A stretch of DNA of 64,000 nucleotides, taken from Paenibacillus spongiae. Its GTDB lineage: Bacteria; Bacillota; Bacilli; Paenibacillales; Paenibacillaceae. The position numbers and the translations under genes are program-made. The notes under the pieces were generated by a model. The model ran no database searches. It was not told the origin of the DNA and saw only the letters and a list, made by a program, of their open reading frames with translations. Shown piece after piece: positions 27,138 through 37,079 of the stretch. The DNA lies in assembly GCF_024734895.1 (NCBI RefSeq), contig NZ_CP091430.1, forward strand, positions 3,676,501-3,740,500. Direction: 5' to 3'. Positions within the stretch are counted from its first letter, which is position 1, and the number at the start of each line of letters is the position of its first letter.

Positions 27138-27187
27138 ACCTCGGTTGAGTCAGTTTTATTCTGTAATCAGAGGGAACAATTTATTCC

Positions 27188-27385
27188 TTGGTTAGCAATC
27201 GAAGCTGGCTTCTTACCCTTCGGCTAGAAAATTCAAGAAAAATCCATGGTAGCGCCCATATCGGTGCTAATCTTGGCGGGGGACATGGAATAGGCTTCGA
27301 TCTAGGCGGTCAGTTATGCGGTGCCCAATTCGGATTCCATTTTGGAGGAATCATGAATGATTTCGATGACTGGAAACGGTTTTGA
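27188..27385 (+). CDS. Possible small Gly/His-rich protein
   Basis: A 65-residue frame with a TTG start behind GAGGGAA. The C-terminal half repeats Gly-rich segments (ANLGGGHGIGFDLGG, FGFHFGG). No family was recognised; it could be a degraded gene or chance. Confidence 0.25.
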   Translation: MVSNRSWLLTLRLENSRKIHGSAHIGANLGGGHGIGFDLGGQLCGAQFGFHFGGIMNDFDDWKRF

Positions 27386-27389
27386 AGTA

Positions 27390-28916
27390 TTAGTTGAAGC
27401 TCGAACGAAACAGATTAACAAAACGTATTTTCATATAAACTCCCGCGCAACCGCAAAACAAGACCATGCCGGGGAGGATCATTAATGGTTTGGACCACGT
27501 GACGTTTTCTAAAGAAGCGTTCAAAACATAGACTGCTATTGCAATCATAATCAGAACAATAACGTCTAGCAGAAGTACTTTCGTGCGAATATATCCTGAA
27601 CGGATGATCTTTAATGCCCAGAGATTCCATACAGCTGCAATGAGTTCCAATGAAAGGAAGCTAATTGCAGCTCCAATGTATCCAAATCCGGGAATGGCCA
27701 ATAGGAAATAAAGAAGCACAATGCTGATGAGAATAGCACTAATAAGACTTGAAAACGGAATTTTTTTGCGATTCTGCGCCCAAAGAATGCTCGTCGTTAA
27801 TTCACGCGTTCCTACTACGAAAGGCAGCAGCGCCAAATATCGAATCGGACTCGCTGCTTCAGTCGTCCCAAATATAAGCCACGATAAATCAGCCGCATAT
27901 TGGAAAAGAAATAATCCTGAAGTCAAACCCCATAACCAGCCTGCCTCTAAACCCGCAGATGTTTGCCGAAAAAATTCATCCTTGTGACCTGCCTGCCAAA
28001 CCGCCGTTATTTTCATCGTTAACGTGTGGGATAATGCAGCAGTAAGGATGGTCGGCATATAAGTCAGTATGATCGCCATTCCAGTCAATACGCCATAAAT
28101 CTGTGTCGCTTCCAAGACAGAATAACCAGCCGTCTGCAGCCGGTTCGGAATGAGAATAGCATCGATAAAGTCCGAAGCGGGTATGAGCAATCGAGTAAAT
28201 GCGATGGCGGCCGAGGTTCTGAGCAGGGCAGCAAGGGCTGGTCGGAGCGCTGAAGAACCCGTTGAAGGTAATCCGATCCGGTCGTGAGTAAACGACAGGA
28301 GGACAGTTAACACAAGGAAGGCAAACAAGGCACCGACGGTTGTGCCGATTACCCCGCCGCCAACCGCTTTGGCAATGCCGCCTGGCAATAAAACAAGCAC
28401 GAATAGCACCAATGACGCAACACGGACGAACTGTTCCGTTATCTCTGATATGGCGATCAGATTATATCTTTCCAGCCCTTGCAAGTATCCTCGCAGCAGA
28501 TTAAGCAGCGGAACAACGAGAAATGCTGGTGATAAGCAGCGTATCGTAAAGTCCAAATGAGGATTGCCGAGTGTTTGAGCGATCAAGGAAGAGAAGTGAA
28601 AGGTAAGTAAGCTGGCGGCCCCACCCAGCACGAAAATAACAATAGATAAGATTTTGAAAAATGCCCATCCTTGTGAGGCATTCTTTGCCGAGGATAATGC
28701 CAGCGCTGTCGGTAATCCACCCGTAATAAGAATGAGCGAAAGACCGTAGAATGAATATGCGATTTGATATAGCCCAACGCCTTCCGCGCCAACTAGCCTT
28801 GTCAACGAAATCCTTCCAATTAAACCTATGACTTTGACAAGAAATATGGCACTGGCTCGAAAAGCGGTTTGTTTCAATAGAAGCGGCCATCTCAATACAT
28901 TCACCCCGTCATCCAA
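27390..28916 (-). CDS. SpoVB-like MOP-superfamily flippase (polysaccharide biosynthesis)
   Basis: A 508-residue protein with about 14 hydrophobic helices. The N-terminus (FLVKVIGLIGRISLTRLVGAEGVGLYQIAYSFY) and GGLPTALA, LLRGYLQGLERY match stage V sporulation protein B and related lipid-linked oligosaccharide flippases of the MVF/MATE superfamily. It probably moves lipid-linked precursors across the membrane, for spore cortex or another polymer. Paenibacilli carry several paralogues, so I do not assign the spoVB symbol. It is convergent with the amidase gene. Confidence 0.85.
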   Translation of the reverse strand: MDDGVNVLRWPLLLKQTAFRASAIFLVKVIGLIGRISLTRLVGAEGVGLYQIAYSFYGLSLILITGGLPTALALSSAKNASQGWAFFKILSIVIFVLGGAASLLTFHFSSLIAQTLGNPHLDFTIRCLSPAFLVVPLLNLLRGYLQGLERYNLIAISEITEQFVRVASLVLFVLVLLPGGIAKAVGGGVIGTTVGALFAFLVLTVLLSFTHDRIGLPSTGSSALRPALAALLRTSAAIAFTRLLIPASDFIDAILIPNRLQTAGYSVLEATQIYGVLTGMAIILTYMPTILTAALSHTLTMKITAVWQAGHKDEFFRQTSAGLEAGWLWGLTSGLFLFQYAADLSWLIFGTTEAASPIRYLALLPFVVGTRELTTSILWAQNRKKIPFSSLISAILISIVLLYFLLAIPGFGYIGAAISFLSLELIAAVWNLWALKIIRSGYIRTKVLLLDVIVLIMIAIAVYVLNASLENVTWSKPLMILPGMVLFCGCAGVYMKIRFVNLFRSSFN

Positions 28917-29190
28917 ACATGCCCTTGTCCATCTTATGTCAAACCGGTCAAAGGTATGAAAGAAATAGAGGGTTCGGGACTCTTCTTCGTGTATGCTCGT
29001 CGTTTGCAGGTTTTTCTGGAGCGATGCAGCTCATTTACGATATAAACAGAAACTATCCACGGATTAATATGGTATAATATCAAAACTGACCGAAGGATAC
29101 ACTTTCATGGCAGAAGTTTTGCTGAAAGCCATCAGAGCTTGGTCGCCGAGAATATATAATTATTGATATTGGATAGAAAGAGGTTATAAC

Positions 29191-30102
29191 ATGTCAAAAG
29201 CATTGGAACGCCGACTAGTGGGGCGGATGAACAAAGAGGTTACTTTTCTAGGATTCGGGGCATTAGAAATCGGCCGGGATTGGGGAATAGGCTCGGAGAC
29301 GGAGCGTCCGAACGAGCAAACCGCCGGAATCTTGTTAAACGAAGTGTTGGATTTGGGAATTACGCTTATCGACACAGCAAGTGCCTATCATGCAAGTGAG
29401 GAGCGCATTGGTAAGTCGATCGCTTCTCGTCGATCCCAATATGTACTTGCTTCCAAAGCAGGAGAGCACAACCAATACCCAGGTACATACTACGATTTCT
29501 CATATAAGGCCATCAAAGAGTCAATCGACCGGAGTCTTATGCTGCTTAACACCGACTATATCGATATTCTGCAGATTCATTTCGGACCTGATCCTCAAAA
29601 AGTTCTCCATGACGGCGAGACCGTAGCTGCAATGAAGGATGCGAAAAAAGAAGGTAAAATCGGGCATCTCGGCGCGTCCATCGACGGAGAGCTGGCGAAG
29701 CAGTGCATTCTGAGCGATGATTTCGATATCATGCAGCTTGAATATAATTTGCTCAATGTTCATAACGATGAGAATATTCGCCTAGCTCATGAGAGGGGAA
29801 TAGGAGTGTTTATCCGCGGCGGTCTCGGCTACGGAAGGCTTACTTCGCGAGTGCTCCCTCAAGTCGCTAAAGATCCAGCTAGTAACGCCCAAGTCATGAA
29901 GCTGCTTGAACTCGTTGGTGGGGACGCCGATCGACTGACTGCACTTGCTTTGCAATTCCTGCACCGGAAGGAAGGAATTACGTCCATACTTGCGGGAACG
30001 AAGAACATTCACCACCTGCGCGCCAACTTTGAATTGCTGGAAGTGGATTTCAAGGATAGTGTTTGGCAAGCTGTCGACGAAATCGCAAACCATGCTAAAT
30101 AG
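29191..30102 (+). CDS. Aldo/keto reductase
   Basis: A 303-residue NAD(P)H-dependent oxidoreductase. The catalytic tetrad is visible: Asp and Tyr in LIDTASAYHASEERIG, Lys in VLASKAGEH and His in LQIHFGPD. The C-terminal GITSILAGTKNIHHL is the cofactor-phosphate site. ATG follows AGAAAGAGG. It is transcribed alone, convergent with the DMT exporter. Confidence 0.92.
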   Translation: MSKALERRLVGRMNKEVTFLGFGALEIGRDWGIGSETERPNEQTAGILLNEVLDLGITLIDTASAYHASEERIGKSIASRRSQYVLASKAGEHNQYPGTYYDFSYKAIKESIDRSLMLLNTDYIDILQIHFGPDPQKVLHDGETVAAMKDAKKEGKIGHLGASIDGELAKQCILSDDFDIMQLEYNLLNVHNDENIRLAHERGIGVFIRGGLGYGRLTSRVLPQVAKDPASNAQVMKLLELVGGDADRLTALALQFLHRKEGITSILAGTKNIHHLRANFELLEVDFKDSVWQAVDEIANHAK

Positions 30103-30162
30103 GATGGCAGTAATGGTTTAAAACTAGGGGGACCCGAGGCGACTGCCTTGGGCCTCTATTTA

Positions 30163-31035
30163 TTATTTTCTTGAAAATTTCTTCACGCTGCCTGATAAGA
30201 ATAACCCGATAACGACAACGACAGTTGCTGCTTTATCGAATAGGGTAATCGTTTCCTGGAGGAAAATAGCCGCCAAAATGAAGCCGAATATGGGGGTCAT
30301 GAACAACCAGTTATTGGCCTTGACGGGATCTCGTTTCAGCAGAAAGAACCAAAGCAGCATGGTCCCGATTGAGATGATGAAGACCAGCCATAGGAGCGAT
30401 CCAAGGAAATGTATATCAGGCTTGAAGAAAAATGTATCTTTCTCCAGAACATAGGCAAGTGGTAATGTAAGGATGCCGCCAATGCAAAGTTGCCATGTAT
30501 TGATGACGATACCCGGCAACTCTAAGTCGACCTTCTTGAAATAGACACTCCCGACTGCCATCGCGAGCATTCCGATCCCTAAAATAATCAATCCGCTCAT
30601 GCTAGCCTCGCCAATTGCGATAGATGGCCATGCGGCAATCCATAATCCGATTGCTGCGACTAACATCCCCAACCATTCTTTTATCGAAATGCTTCGTTTT
30701 AGCCAAATATAGGACAGGACTGCGACGAGTAATGGATTCGTCGCCACGAATAAATTAAACAAGCCTGCCGACACATCGTTCAGCGCCCAAAAGGTCGCCC
30801 CCAAATAAATGGTCGTATTAAGCAAGCCTAATCCGATTAGCGGCAGCCAATGCCGGGATCGCGGCCATGAATAATTCCGGTGGAATACATAAACATAAAG
30901 CAATAGCAGCAATCCGGCAGAAAGAAATCGGAACGCAGCCAGTGCCAAGGGCGTTGTAGATGCCAAGCCGAACTTCGTGGCTATAGCCGCAGACGACCAT
31001 AAGAGCGAAAATAGTAAACCCAATACCGTTGACAT
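30163..31035 (-). CDS. DMT-superfamily (EamA) transporter
   Basis: A 290-residue membrane protein with ten predicted helices in two EamA repeats (first MSTVLGLLFSLLWSSAAIATKFGL, stated by segments; second starting near GLIILGIGMLAMAVGSVYFK). ATG 31035 follows AAGGAGT by 6 nt, so the 18-codon upstream extension was removed. Members export amino acids or other metabolites. It is downstream of an AraC gene in the same orientation. Confidence 0.88.
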   Translation of the reverse strand: MSTVLGLLFSLLWSSAAIATKFGLASTTPLALAAFRFLSAGLLLLLYVYVFHRNYSWPRSRHWLPLIGLGLLNTTIYLGATFWALNDVSAGLFNLFVATNPLLVAVLSYIWLKRSISIKEWLGMLVAAIGLWIAAWPSIAIGEASMSGLIILGIGMLAMAVGSVYFKKVDLELPGIVINTWQLCIGGILTLPLAYVLEKDTFFFKPDIHFLGSLLWLVFIISIGTMLLWFFLLKRDPVKANNWLFMTPIFGFILAAIFLQETITLFDKAATVVVVIGLFLSGSVKKFSRK

Positions 31036-31183
31036 TCCTTGACTCCTTAAAAAGAAAATGCCCAAAAACCGCGATTTAATTTGAATCACAGTTTGAAGGG
31101 GAACTTGGCCATTTCTCTGGTCAAGTTCATATTCATTTTAAATGGCTAAGAATGAATGATTTTGTCTGTATATTGGATTATTT

Positions 31184-31912
31184 TTACCCCATGCCGCGTA
31201 TGAGATGCTGTTTTCGGTATTGACTCGGGGTTGTTTTTTCATTTTTTTGAAACAACCGTGTCAAGGAAGATTGATGCTCTAAGCCTACTTGAAGAGCAAT
31301 CTGCAGAATAGAAAAGTTAGTTTCTCGCAGTAATTGCTTCGCCTTATGCAAGCGGACTTCCTGAAGATAGGCAGATGGCGATTTTCCGGTTTCTTTTCGA
31401 AACCATTCCGTATAATAGGAACGATTGAAATGCTCAAGCTCGGCCAGTTGTTGAACCGATATATTCTCCTCGTAATGCTCATGAATATATTGAATAGACC
31501 TAGGCTGCCGCGCTTGGTGTAAATGATGCGAAATGTAAGGATACAGCTCCTTAAGAGCAGATGGTTGTGCAGCCGGTTGGTCCAATTCATTTAAGATTAA
31601 ATAACGAATTCCTCTCCACTTGCTATTCAAAGAGTAGGAAATTCCTTTATGGTTCAACCTGCTGGAGGGAATCATCACATCAGGAATATCAAGTACCAGA
31701 AATTCATTGCGCACATTGGCATAAAAGGTATGATCGCATTGAGGAGGGACGTATAGTAACTGCCGGTCGTCCAGCAGAAAATGTGCAGTTCCTGCTTCTA
31801 TAGCCAATTCGCCATGCAAAGGCAAAATCAATTGCCCATAGGAATGGGAATGTGTCACTTGAGAGGCGGTATACGTTCGTCTTTCCGCTACAAGCTCTTT
31901 ATACGTTTCCAT
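31184..31912 (-). CDS. AraC-family transcriptional regulator
   Basis: A 242-residue regulator with an N-terminal cupin (HSHSYGQLILPLHG, QLLYVPPQCDHTFYA) and a C-terminal double-HTH domain (LAELEHFNRSYYTEWFRKETG, ILQIALQVGLEHQSSLTRLFQK). The gene precedes the EamA exporter by about 150 bp in the same direction, a common regulator-exporter pairing. Confidence 0.87.
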   Translation of the reverse strand: METYKELVAERRTYTASQVTHSHSYGQLILPLHGELAIEAGTAHFLLDDRQLLYVPPQCDHTFYANVRNEFLVLDIPDVMIPSSRLNHKGISYSLNSKWRGIRYLILNELDQPAAQPSALKELYPYISHHLHQARQPRSIQYIHEHYEENISVQQLAELEHFNRSYYTEWFRKETGKSPSAYLQEVRLHKAKQLLRETNFSILQIALQVGLEHQSSLTRLFQKNEKTTPSQYRKQHLIRGMG

Positions 31913-32043
31913 TTTTTCAGTGCCCCTTCATTAAATTCTCTATAACGCGTTGACACAATTCTACGTTCTATTTATTTTCGTAGCAATATCACAAAAAGAG
32001 GCAGCATTCCATTATGTCACGAATACCAGACGCATAAAACCTT

Positions 32044-32083
32044 AATAAACCGTCAGGGTGATCTTCCCTGACGGTTTATTAAC
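32044..32083 (-). terminator. Strong terminator after the MFS efflux gene
   Basis: AATAAACCGTCAGGG / CCCTGACGGTTTATT stem, with T-rich flanks on both strands. Confidence 0.85.
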
Positions 32084-32137
32084 TTAAGGACAATAACTCC
32101 ACGCTTTTGCGCAAACAACCGGTCACCTAATATTTTT

Positions 32138-33334
32138 TTAATTACTCTCTATAAATTGTTCTTCTTTCCACATGAATGTAATACCGAGACCAATGACCAT
32201 AATGACAGCAGCGAATAGATATGGATAGTGGATGTTTACATCAAATAATATGCCGCCCATCGCTGGCCCGACGATATTGCCTAAACTCGTATAGGTTGAG
32301 TTCATGCCGGCAACGAACCCTTGCTCTTTACCGGCAGCTCTTGATAAAAATGTCGTCAATGCCGGGCGAAGCAAGTCAAATGCGAGGAAAATCAAGCACG
32401 TTACCGCCAACACAGCCCAAAAGCCAGAGACTAGGGTAGACCCGACCGCCAATACAGCTCCAATAATCAAACACAGTTGGATTACTTTCTTTTCGCCGAG
32501 TTTGTCGACCATTTTTCCAAACATAAATATTTGCACAACTACGCCGAAGATGGAGCTAATTGTAATAATGGCTGCAATTTCCTTGGGCGTATAGCCGAAC
32601 TTATGATCGGAAAACAGGCTGAAAACTGTTTCATAGGCAGATAAACCGAACGCGAGCACAAACACAATGACAAAGGCTATAAAGTAACGGGGGTTTAGCG
32701 ATCTTTTTAAATCGCTGAAAAAGCTTGATTGCTTCGTATTCGCAGAAATTTCTTCAAGCTGACTCTTTGTTAACGGCTCTTTCAAAATAAATATGGATGA
32801 AATACAGGCTACAAAGGCAATGGCTGCCGCAAAGAAGAAGGGCATGCGTATACCGTATTCTGCAATAAAGCCGCCAACGCCGGGACCGATAATAAAACCG
32901 GTGCTAATGGCGGCGGACATATAGCCCATTGCCTTCGGCCGTTCCTCAATAGATGTAATATCTGCGATATAAGCAGTGACAGCGGGCATAATAAAGGCGG
33001 CGCTAAATCCACCCAGGATCCTCGATACGTAAAGCACCGATACATGTGTGCCCAAGCCAAAGACAAGTTCCGAAATACCGAAGAGGACTAGGCCGATTAT
33101 GATCATGATCTTTCTGCCGTAACGATCGACCCAGCGCCCTGCGATCGGCGACAAAAGCAGCTGTGACACCGCAAATGCCGCGACAAGATACCCCATCGTT
33201 TTTCCTGATAAATTCATGTCATTCATAAAAGACGGCATTACGGGAATAACAAGACCAATACCTAGAAATGCAATGAAAATATTGCTTAAAAGGATAATCA
33301 ATACCATTTTTTGTTCTTTAATTGTTTTCTTCAT
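32138..33334 (-). CDS. MFS multidrug efflux transporter (DHA1, NorA/TetA-like)
   Basis: A 398-residue 12-helix transporter. The N-terminal IAFLGIGLVIPVMPSF, the loop GRWVDRYGRKIMI and antiporter motif C (GFIIGPGVGGFIAEYG) place it in the drug:H+ antiporter 1 family. ATG 33334 follows GAGGTAATG. A TetR gene follows upstream in the same operon orientation, with a perfect palindromic operator in front, so the pump is probably induced by its own drug substrates. Confidence 0.9.
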   Translation of the reverse strand: MKKTIKEQKMVLIILLSNIFIAFLGIGLVIPVMPSFMNDMNLSGKTMGYLVAAFAVSQLLLSPIAGRWVDRYGRKIMIIIGLVLFGISELVFGLGTHVSVLYVSRILGGFSAAFIMPAVTAYIADITSIEERPKAMGYMSAAISTGFIIGPGVGGFIAEYGIRMPFFFAAAIAFVACISSIFILKEPLTKSQLEEISANTKQSSFFSDLKRSLNPRYFIAFVIVFVLAFGLSAYETVFSLFSDHKFGYTPKEIAAIITISSIFGVVVQIFMFGKMVDKLGEKKVIQLCLIIGAVLAVGSTLVSGFWAVLAVTCLIFLAFDLLRPALTTFLSRAAGKEQGFVAGMNSTYTSLGNIVGPAMGGILFDVNIHYPYLFAAVIMVIGLGITFMWKEEQFIESN

Positions 33335-33360
33335 AAATCATTACCTCGTTATGCTATAAA

Positions 33361-33942
33361 TTAGCGATGTGAAATCCCTCTCCAAAATACTGTCCAGGAG
33401 GCTTCCAATTTATCCTTCAGACGTTTCTCATCATTGACATATACAAGTTCCAGCATAATGGAGTCGACGATTCCCAAGAAGGCAAGGGTCGGCGTTTTTG
33501 CTGAATCCCCGACGATTGCTTTAGCATCGATCCAATCGTGAAACTTACTTTCCAGTATCGCCTGCACCTTATCCTCGATATCGATGACTTCTTTTTCAAT
33601 TGCTTTTGCAAGGTGAGCCGGCGGAAAAAAAGACATGCGCAGCCAAAACTTTAACTGTTCATTTTCTTGGAAAAGAGAAATGACTAAATGAAGAAATCCG
33701 TATAGATCTTTCTCCGGATTTTGTGCGCCAATGTTACTGAAATACCGGAGCTTTGAAGACAGCTCCGTTTCTTTCGCGTCACGTAAAACCTGCAGGAAAA
33801 GATCATCTTTTCCTTTAAAGTGGGCGTATATCGATTGTTTCTTTATACCGACTTCATCCGCGATCTTAGAGAGGGATGCTCCTTCATAACCATGAATAGT
33901 GAAATATTTTAGAGCAGCCACCTTAATATCATTGCTTTTCAA
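33361..33942 (-). CDS. TetR/AcrR-family repressor
   Basis: A 193-residue repressor with N-terminal HTH (ASLSKIADEVGIKKQSIYAHFKGKDDLF). The rest is the helical ligand-binding domain. I chose TTG 33942, 8 nt after GGAGG; in-frame TTG codons six codons upstream would overlap that site. It lies 26 bp before the MFS pump gene and probably represses both by binding the palindrome at 33969. Confidence 0.88.
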   Translation of the reverse strand: MKSNDIKVAALKYFTIHGYEGASLSKIADEVGIKKQSIYAHFKGKDDLFLQVLRDAKETELSSKLRYFSNIGAQNPEKDLYGFLHLVISLFQENEQLKFWLRMSFFPPAHLAKAIEKEVIDIEDKVQAILESKFHDWIDAKAIVGDSAKTPTLAFLGIVDSIMLELVYVNDEKRLKDKLEASWTVFWRGISHR

Positions 33943-33968
33943 TCCAACCACCTCCAACAACCTCCAAC

Positions 33969-33986
33969 CTGACGAACGTTCGTCAG
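33969..33986. promoter_or_regulatory. TetR operator: perfect 18-bp palindrome
   Basis: CTGACGAACGTTCGTCAG, just upstream of the TetR start, in the expected autoregulatory place. Confidence 0.75.
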
Positions 33987-34057
33987 TTATGATATCAAAT
34001 TAAAAGTTTAAATGCAAACTGAACAGATAATAAGTTAGTCTTTGCCCTAAAACAGTT

Positions 34058-34089
34058 AGAAAGGCAGCCGAGCGATCGGCTGTCTTTCT
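34058..34089. terminator. Terminator-like hairpin without an upstream gene
   Basis: AGAAAGGCAGCCGA / TCGGCTGTCTTTCT with a GCGA loop. A very similar hairpin lies at 49698. Apart from this and the operators, the 33987-34385 gap shows nothing convincing. Confidence 0.55.
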
Positions 34090-34330
34090 ACATTTACGGG
34101 AAGATTTGCGTGGCGCTTGTTGGGTTTTGCGAATACCTCCGATGTTTGTATCACCCCGAAATCATCGAACCGTTTCTATGAATGATTACGATATTTCCCC
34201 AAGCATACCGAAAGATTCATTCTGTTACGGCCAAATAAGCTTCAAAATCGTTGGATTCATCTCATTTAGTCTAGATTTTATTCCAATCTTCCTCATCTTT
34301 ACGAAATTTATGTACATCGATGACATTTAT

Positions 34331-34353
34331 TTAATATAACCGGTTTAATATTA
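34331..34353. promoter_or_regulatory. Candidate LacI-family operator
   Basis: An imperfect inverted repeat centred on ACCGGT (34339-34344), flanked by TTAATATA and TTTAATATTA, some 35 bp before the LacI gene. It may be its autoregulatory site. Confidence 0.35.
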
Positions 34354-34385
34354 CACACATCGAGCGAACATAAGGAGTTGGTGAG

Positions 34386-35417
34386 TTGGCAACAATCGAT
34401 GATGTTGCAAAATCGGCCGGTGTATCCAAAAGCACCGTTTCCAATGTGTTTTCCCAAAAACGACCGATTAGCAAAGAAGTGTCGGAACGCGTATTGGAGG
34501 CGGCTCGCGAATTGAACTATAAGCCGAACTATTGGGCACGCAGTCTGGCCAATAAGGAAACGCGGATCATCGGGCTCAACATGGAGGGCGAGAAGGTCAA
34601 GTTCGGCCAATTTCGCATGGCACTACTAAATGGAGTGTTGCAAGAATGCTACGACCGGGGCAACCGGCTTCTCGTAAATATGCTGCCAAAGCATTTCACG
34701 AACCGGTTGGAAAATTGGTCCTCCGATCCCATAGACGGCGAAATATTGCTAGATCCCATGGTGCGAGACCCGCGCATCGAAGAGAGGGTGGCCAGCGGCA
34801 TCCCGATCGTCGTCATTGGAAAGCCGCCTGAGTCTCACGAGTCCACCGTATCGTACGTCAGCAGCGATAACGTTGGAGCTGGCCGTCGCGTTACCGAATA
34901 CCTTATCGGCCTCGGACACCGGAATATTTTATTCCTTAATGCACCCAAGCACCGAACCGTGTCCCATGAGCGGTTAGACGGATATCGGAGAGCGCTCGAA
35001 ACAGCCGGTCTTTCAGTCGATACACGGTTGTTGGTGTATAGAGACGAAGGCTTTGAAAGCTCTGAGGAGTACGGGTACATCACAGCCAAGCGATTGCTTT
35101 ACGCTCGCCCGTCCATCACAGCCATTATTACGGATACAGACAAGATTGCGCGCGGAGTCTACCAGGCGGCCGAAGAACTTGGCTTGATTATTCCAAGAGA
35201 TTTGTCGGTTTTTGCATTCAGTTTGGAGACTGCATATGGAACTGAGCTCCAGCCGCCGGTCAGCAGCATGAGGTTGAATGGCGAGCTGCTCGGAAGCGAA
35301 GCGGCCAAGATGCTTCTGGATCAGTGCGCTTCCAAAACACCAGTCGTGAGGCGGGTCATCATCCCGTGGGAACTTATCCTCCGCGATTCTTGCGCCCCGG
35401 TCAAGGTTTTTCTATAA
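34386..35417 (+). CDS. LacI-family transcriptional regulator
   Basis: A 343-residue regulator. The N-terminal HTH (TIDDVAKSAGVSKSTVSNVF) and hinge (NYKPNYWARSL) are followed by a periplasmic-binding-protein-like sugar domain. TTG 34386 follows AAGGAG. It precedes a sugar-binding lipoprotein and a CehA/McbA metallohydrolase in the same direction and likely regulates them in response to a sugar or sugar phosphate. Confidence 0.92.
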   Translation: MATIDDVAKSAGVSKSTVSNVFSQKRPISKEVSERVLEAARELNYKPNYWARSLANKETRIIGLNMEGEKVKFGQFRMALLNGVLQECYDRGNRLLVNMLPKHFTNRLENWSSDPIDGEILLDPMVRDPRIEERVASGIPIVVIGKPPESHESTVSYVSSDNVGAGRRVTEYLIGLGHRNILFLNAPKHRTVSHERLDGYRRALETAGLSVDTRLLVYRDEGFESSEEYGYITAKRLLYARPSITAIITDTDKIARGVYQAAEELGLIIPRDLSVFAFSLETAYGTELQPPVSSMRLNGELLGSEAAKMLLDQCASKTPVVRRVIIPWELILRDSCAPVKVFL

Positions 35418-35463
35418 GTTCATCAAGATGCACTCAAAAAAACGCATTCAAAGGAGATTTGTT

Positions 35464-36882
35464 ATGAGAAAGAAAGGTTTGAAAGTGAGTTTGGCTGTTG
35501 TACTGTCGTCCACGATGCTCTTTGCCGCTGGTTGCGGAAATACGGATAGCTCGGCTGGCTCTAATGGCAACAGTCAAAAGCCTGGTGAGGAGACGAGAAA
35601 AGAGCTTCGTATGATGGTAGGAACAATCGGCGGTAAAACCCCCGACGAACACGAGCTATTTGAGAAGGAAGCGGAGCGTCTTACGGGTATTAAGGTCACC
35701 ATGGAGAAGCCTGCTTCCGGATTTAACGATAAATTGCTGACCTCGATTTCCTCGGGCGAGAAATACGACTTAGTCCAAGTGGATTTGCCGCTTTTGGAAG
35801 TGTTGTACGATCAAGGGGTGTTGACTCCGCTTGACGATTCGATCAAAGGGTCGAAAATCATTTCCGACACATCTATTTTCCCTGAGAATGAATGGGAGCA
35901 GTTAAAGATGAGTGACGGCAAAATATACGGGATATTTACCAAGCTTCAGGGCGGTACGATGCCGACGGTTCGCAAAGACTGGCTGGACAAGCTTGGGCTT
36001 CAGGAGCCGAAGACGCTGGATGAGTATTACGAAGTGCTGAAAGCATTCAAAGAGAAAGATCCCGACGGAAACGGCAAGGCCGACACGTATGGTTTGTCCA
36101 CAGCCGGCTTGTACGACATCCAAGGATTTATGAGCGCCGCTGGCGTCAAGGCCGGTTACGTTACAAAGGACGGCAAACGCACGATCCCGTATGCGACGGA
36201 AGCCGCTATCCCGATCTATGAATGGTTCGCCAAGTTATATAAAGAGGGCATTCTCGACCCGAACTTCGCAACGAACGATTCAGGTAAGATGCGGGACCTG
36301 TTCCTGACCGACCGCGTCGGTATGGTCACTTATTGGGATACATGGGTAGGGACATTCAATAATACGCGAAAGCAACAAGATCCCAATACGACATTCGAAG
36401 CAAAAGGTTTGCTGCCTGTTGCAGGGCCGGACGGCAAAATCTTGATGCGCCGCGGAGAACCGAATGTATGGATCATTCCTGTCAATTCCCCGGATCCGAA
36501 GACGGCCATGGAATTTATCGAATTCTGGAGTACGGAGAAAGGCAATGTGTTCGCTACGCTTGGCATTGAAGGCCATGATTATACCGTAACAGACGGCAAA
36601 TACGAGCTGACGCAGGATGGAAAAGACCATAATCTTGACCACGGCGCCCCTTACGTGTACAACACGAACTGGACGAACCCGTTCGGTTCATTGCCTGGCG
36701 TGAAGGAAGCGAAGCAATTGGTTATGGAATATGGAACGGTGGAGAAAACGGGCAAGGACTGGAAAGATATTGAGAAAATTATTAACAACTACGCGCTTCA
36801 AGCGATGCAGGGTAAAATCCCGGCGGCCGACGCCGTCAGCAAAATGAATAAGGAGCTGAAGGCGGCAAAGTTCATCGACTGA
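35464..36882 (+). CDS. Extracellular solute-binding lipoprotein (ABC sugar uptake)
   Basis: A 472-residue binding protein. The signal peptide ends in the lipobox LFAAGC (Cys24). The mature part is a type-I/extracellular sugar-binding fold (EKEAERLTGIKV, MPTVRKDWLDKLGLQEPKTLDEYYEVL, DPDGNGKADTYGLS) typical of Paenibacillus carbohydrate ABC systems. ATG 35464 follows AAAGGAG. No permease genes follow; only a 15-codon stub lies before the next gene. It must therefore work with permeases encoded elsewhere or be an orphan. Confidence 0.92.
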   Translation: MRKKGLKVSLAVVLSSTMLFAAGCGNTDSSAGSNGNSQKPGEETRKELRMMVGTIGGKTPDEHELFEKEAERLTGIKVTMEKPASGFNDKLLTSISSGEKYDLVQVDLPLLEVLYDQGVLTPLDDSIKGSKIISDTSIFPENEWEQLKMSDGKIYGIFTKLQGGTMPTVRKDWLDKLGLQEPKTLDEYYEVLKAFKEKDPDGNGKADTYGLSTAGLYDIQGFMSAAGVKAGYVTKDGKRTIPYATEAAIPIYEWFAKLYKEGILDPNFATNDSGKMRDLFLTDRVGMVTYWDTWVGTFNNTRKQQDPNTTFEAKGLLPVAGPDGKILMRRGEPNVWIIPVNSPDPKTAMEFIEFWSTEKGNVFATLGIEGHDYTVTDGKYELTQDGKDHNLDHGAPYVYNTNWTNPFGSLPGVKEAKQLVMEYGTVEKTGKDWKDIEKIINNYALQAMQGKIPAADAVSKMNKELKAAKFID

Positions 36883-36906
36883 CCGCTCCTTGTGAAATCC
36901 ATACCG

Positions 36907-36943
36907 AACAAGGGAGAGGGCAGCGGTGCCCTCTCTCTGCTGT
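36907..36943 (+). terminator. Hairpin after the binding-protein gene
   Basis: GGGAGAGGGCAGC...TGCCCTCTCTC hairpin. In ABC sugar operons such a hairpin often lowers downstream expression; there is no T run, so it may act as an mRNA stabiliser. Confidence 0.5.
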
Positions 36944-37079
36944 GTAAGTCAGCCGACAAGTAGATAAGGCGGTGTTCGCAACATGAAGGTCAAAAATATT
37001 TCGTTCAAGGCGCCATGGTTGGCTCGGTAAAAGAGTAGAGTTCCTTGTCATGAGCGGTAAACAATAAGGAGTGAATGAA

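Noticed and set aside
34106-34339. 77-residue frame before the LacI gene
   Set aside because: No ribosome site, odd composition and it covers a likely operator region.
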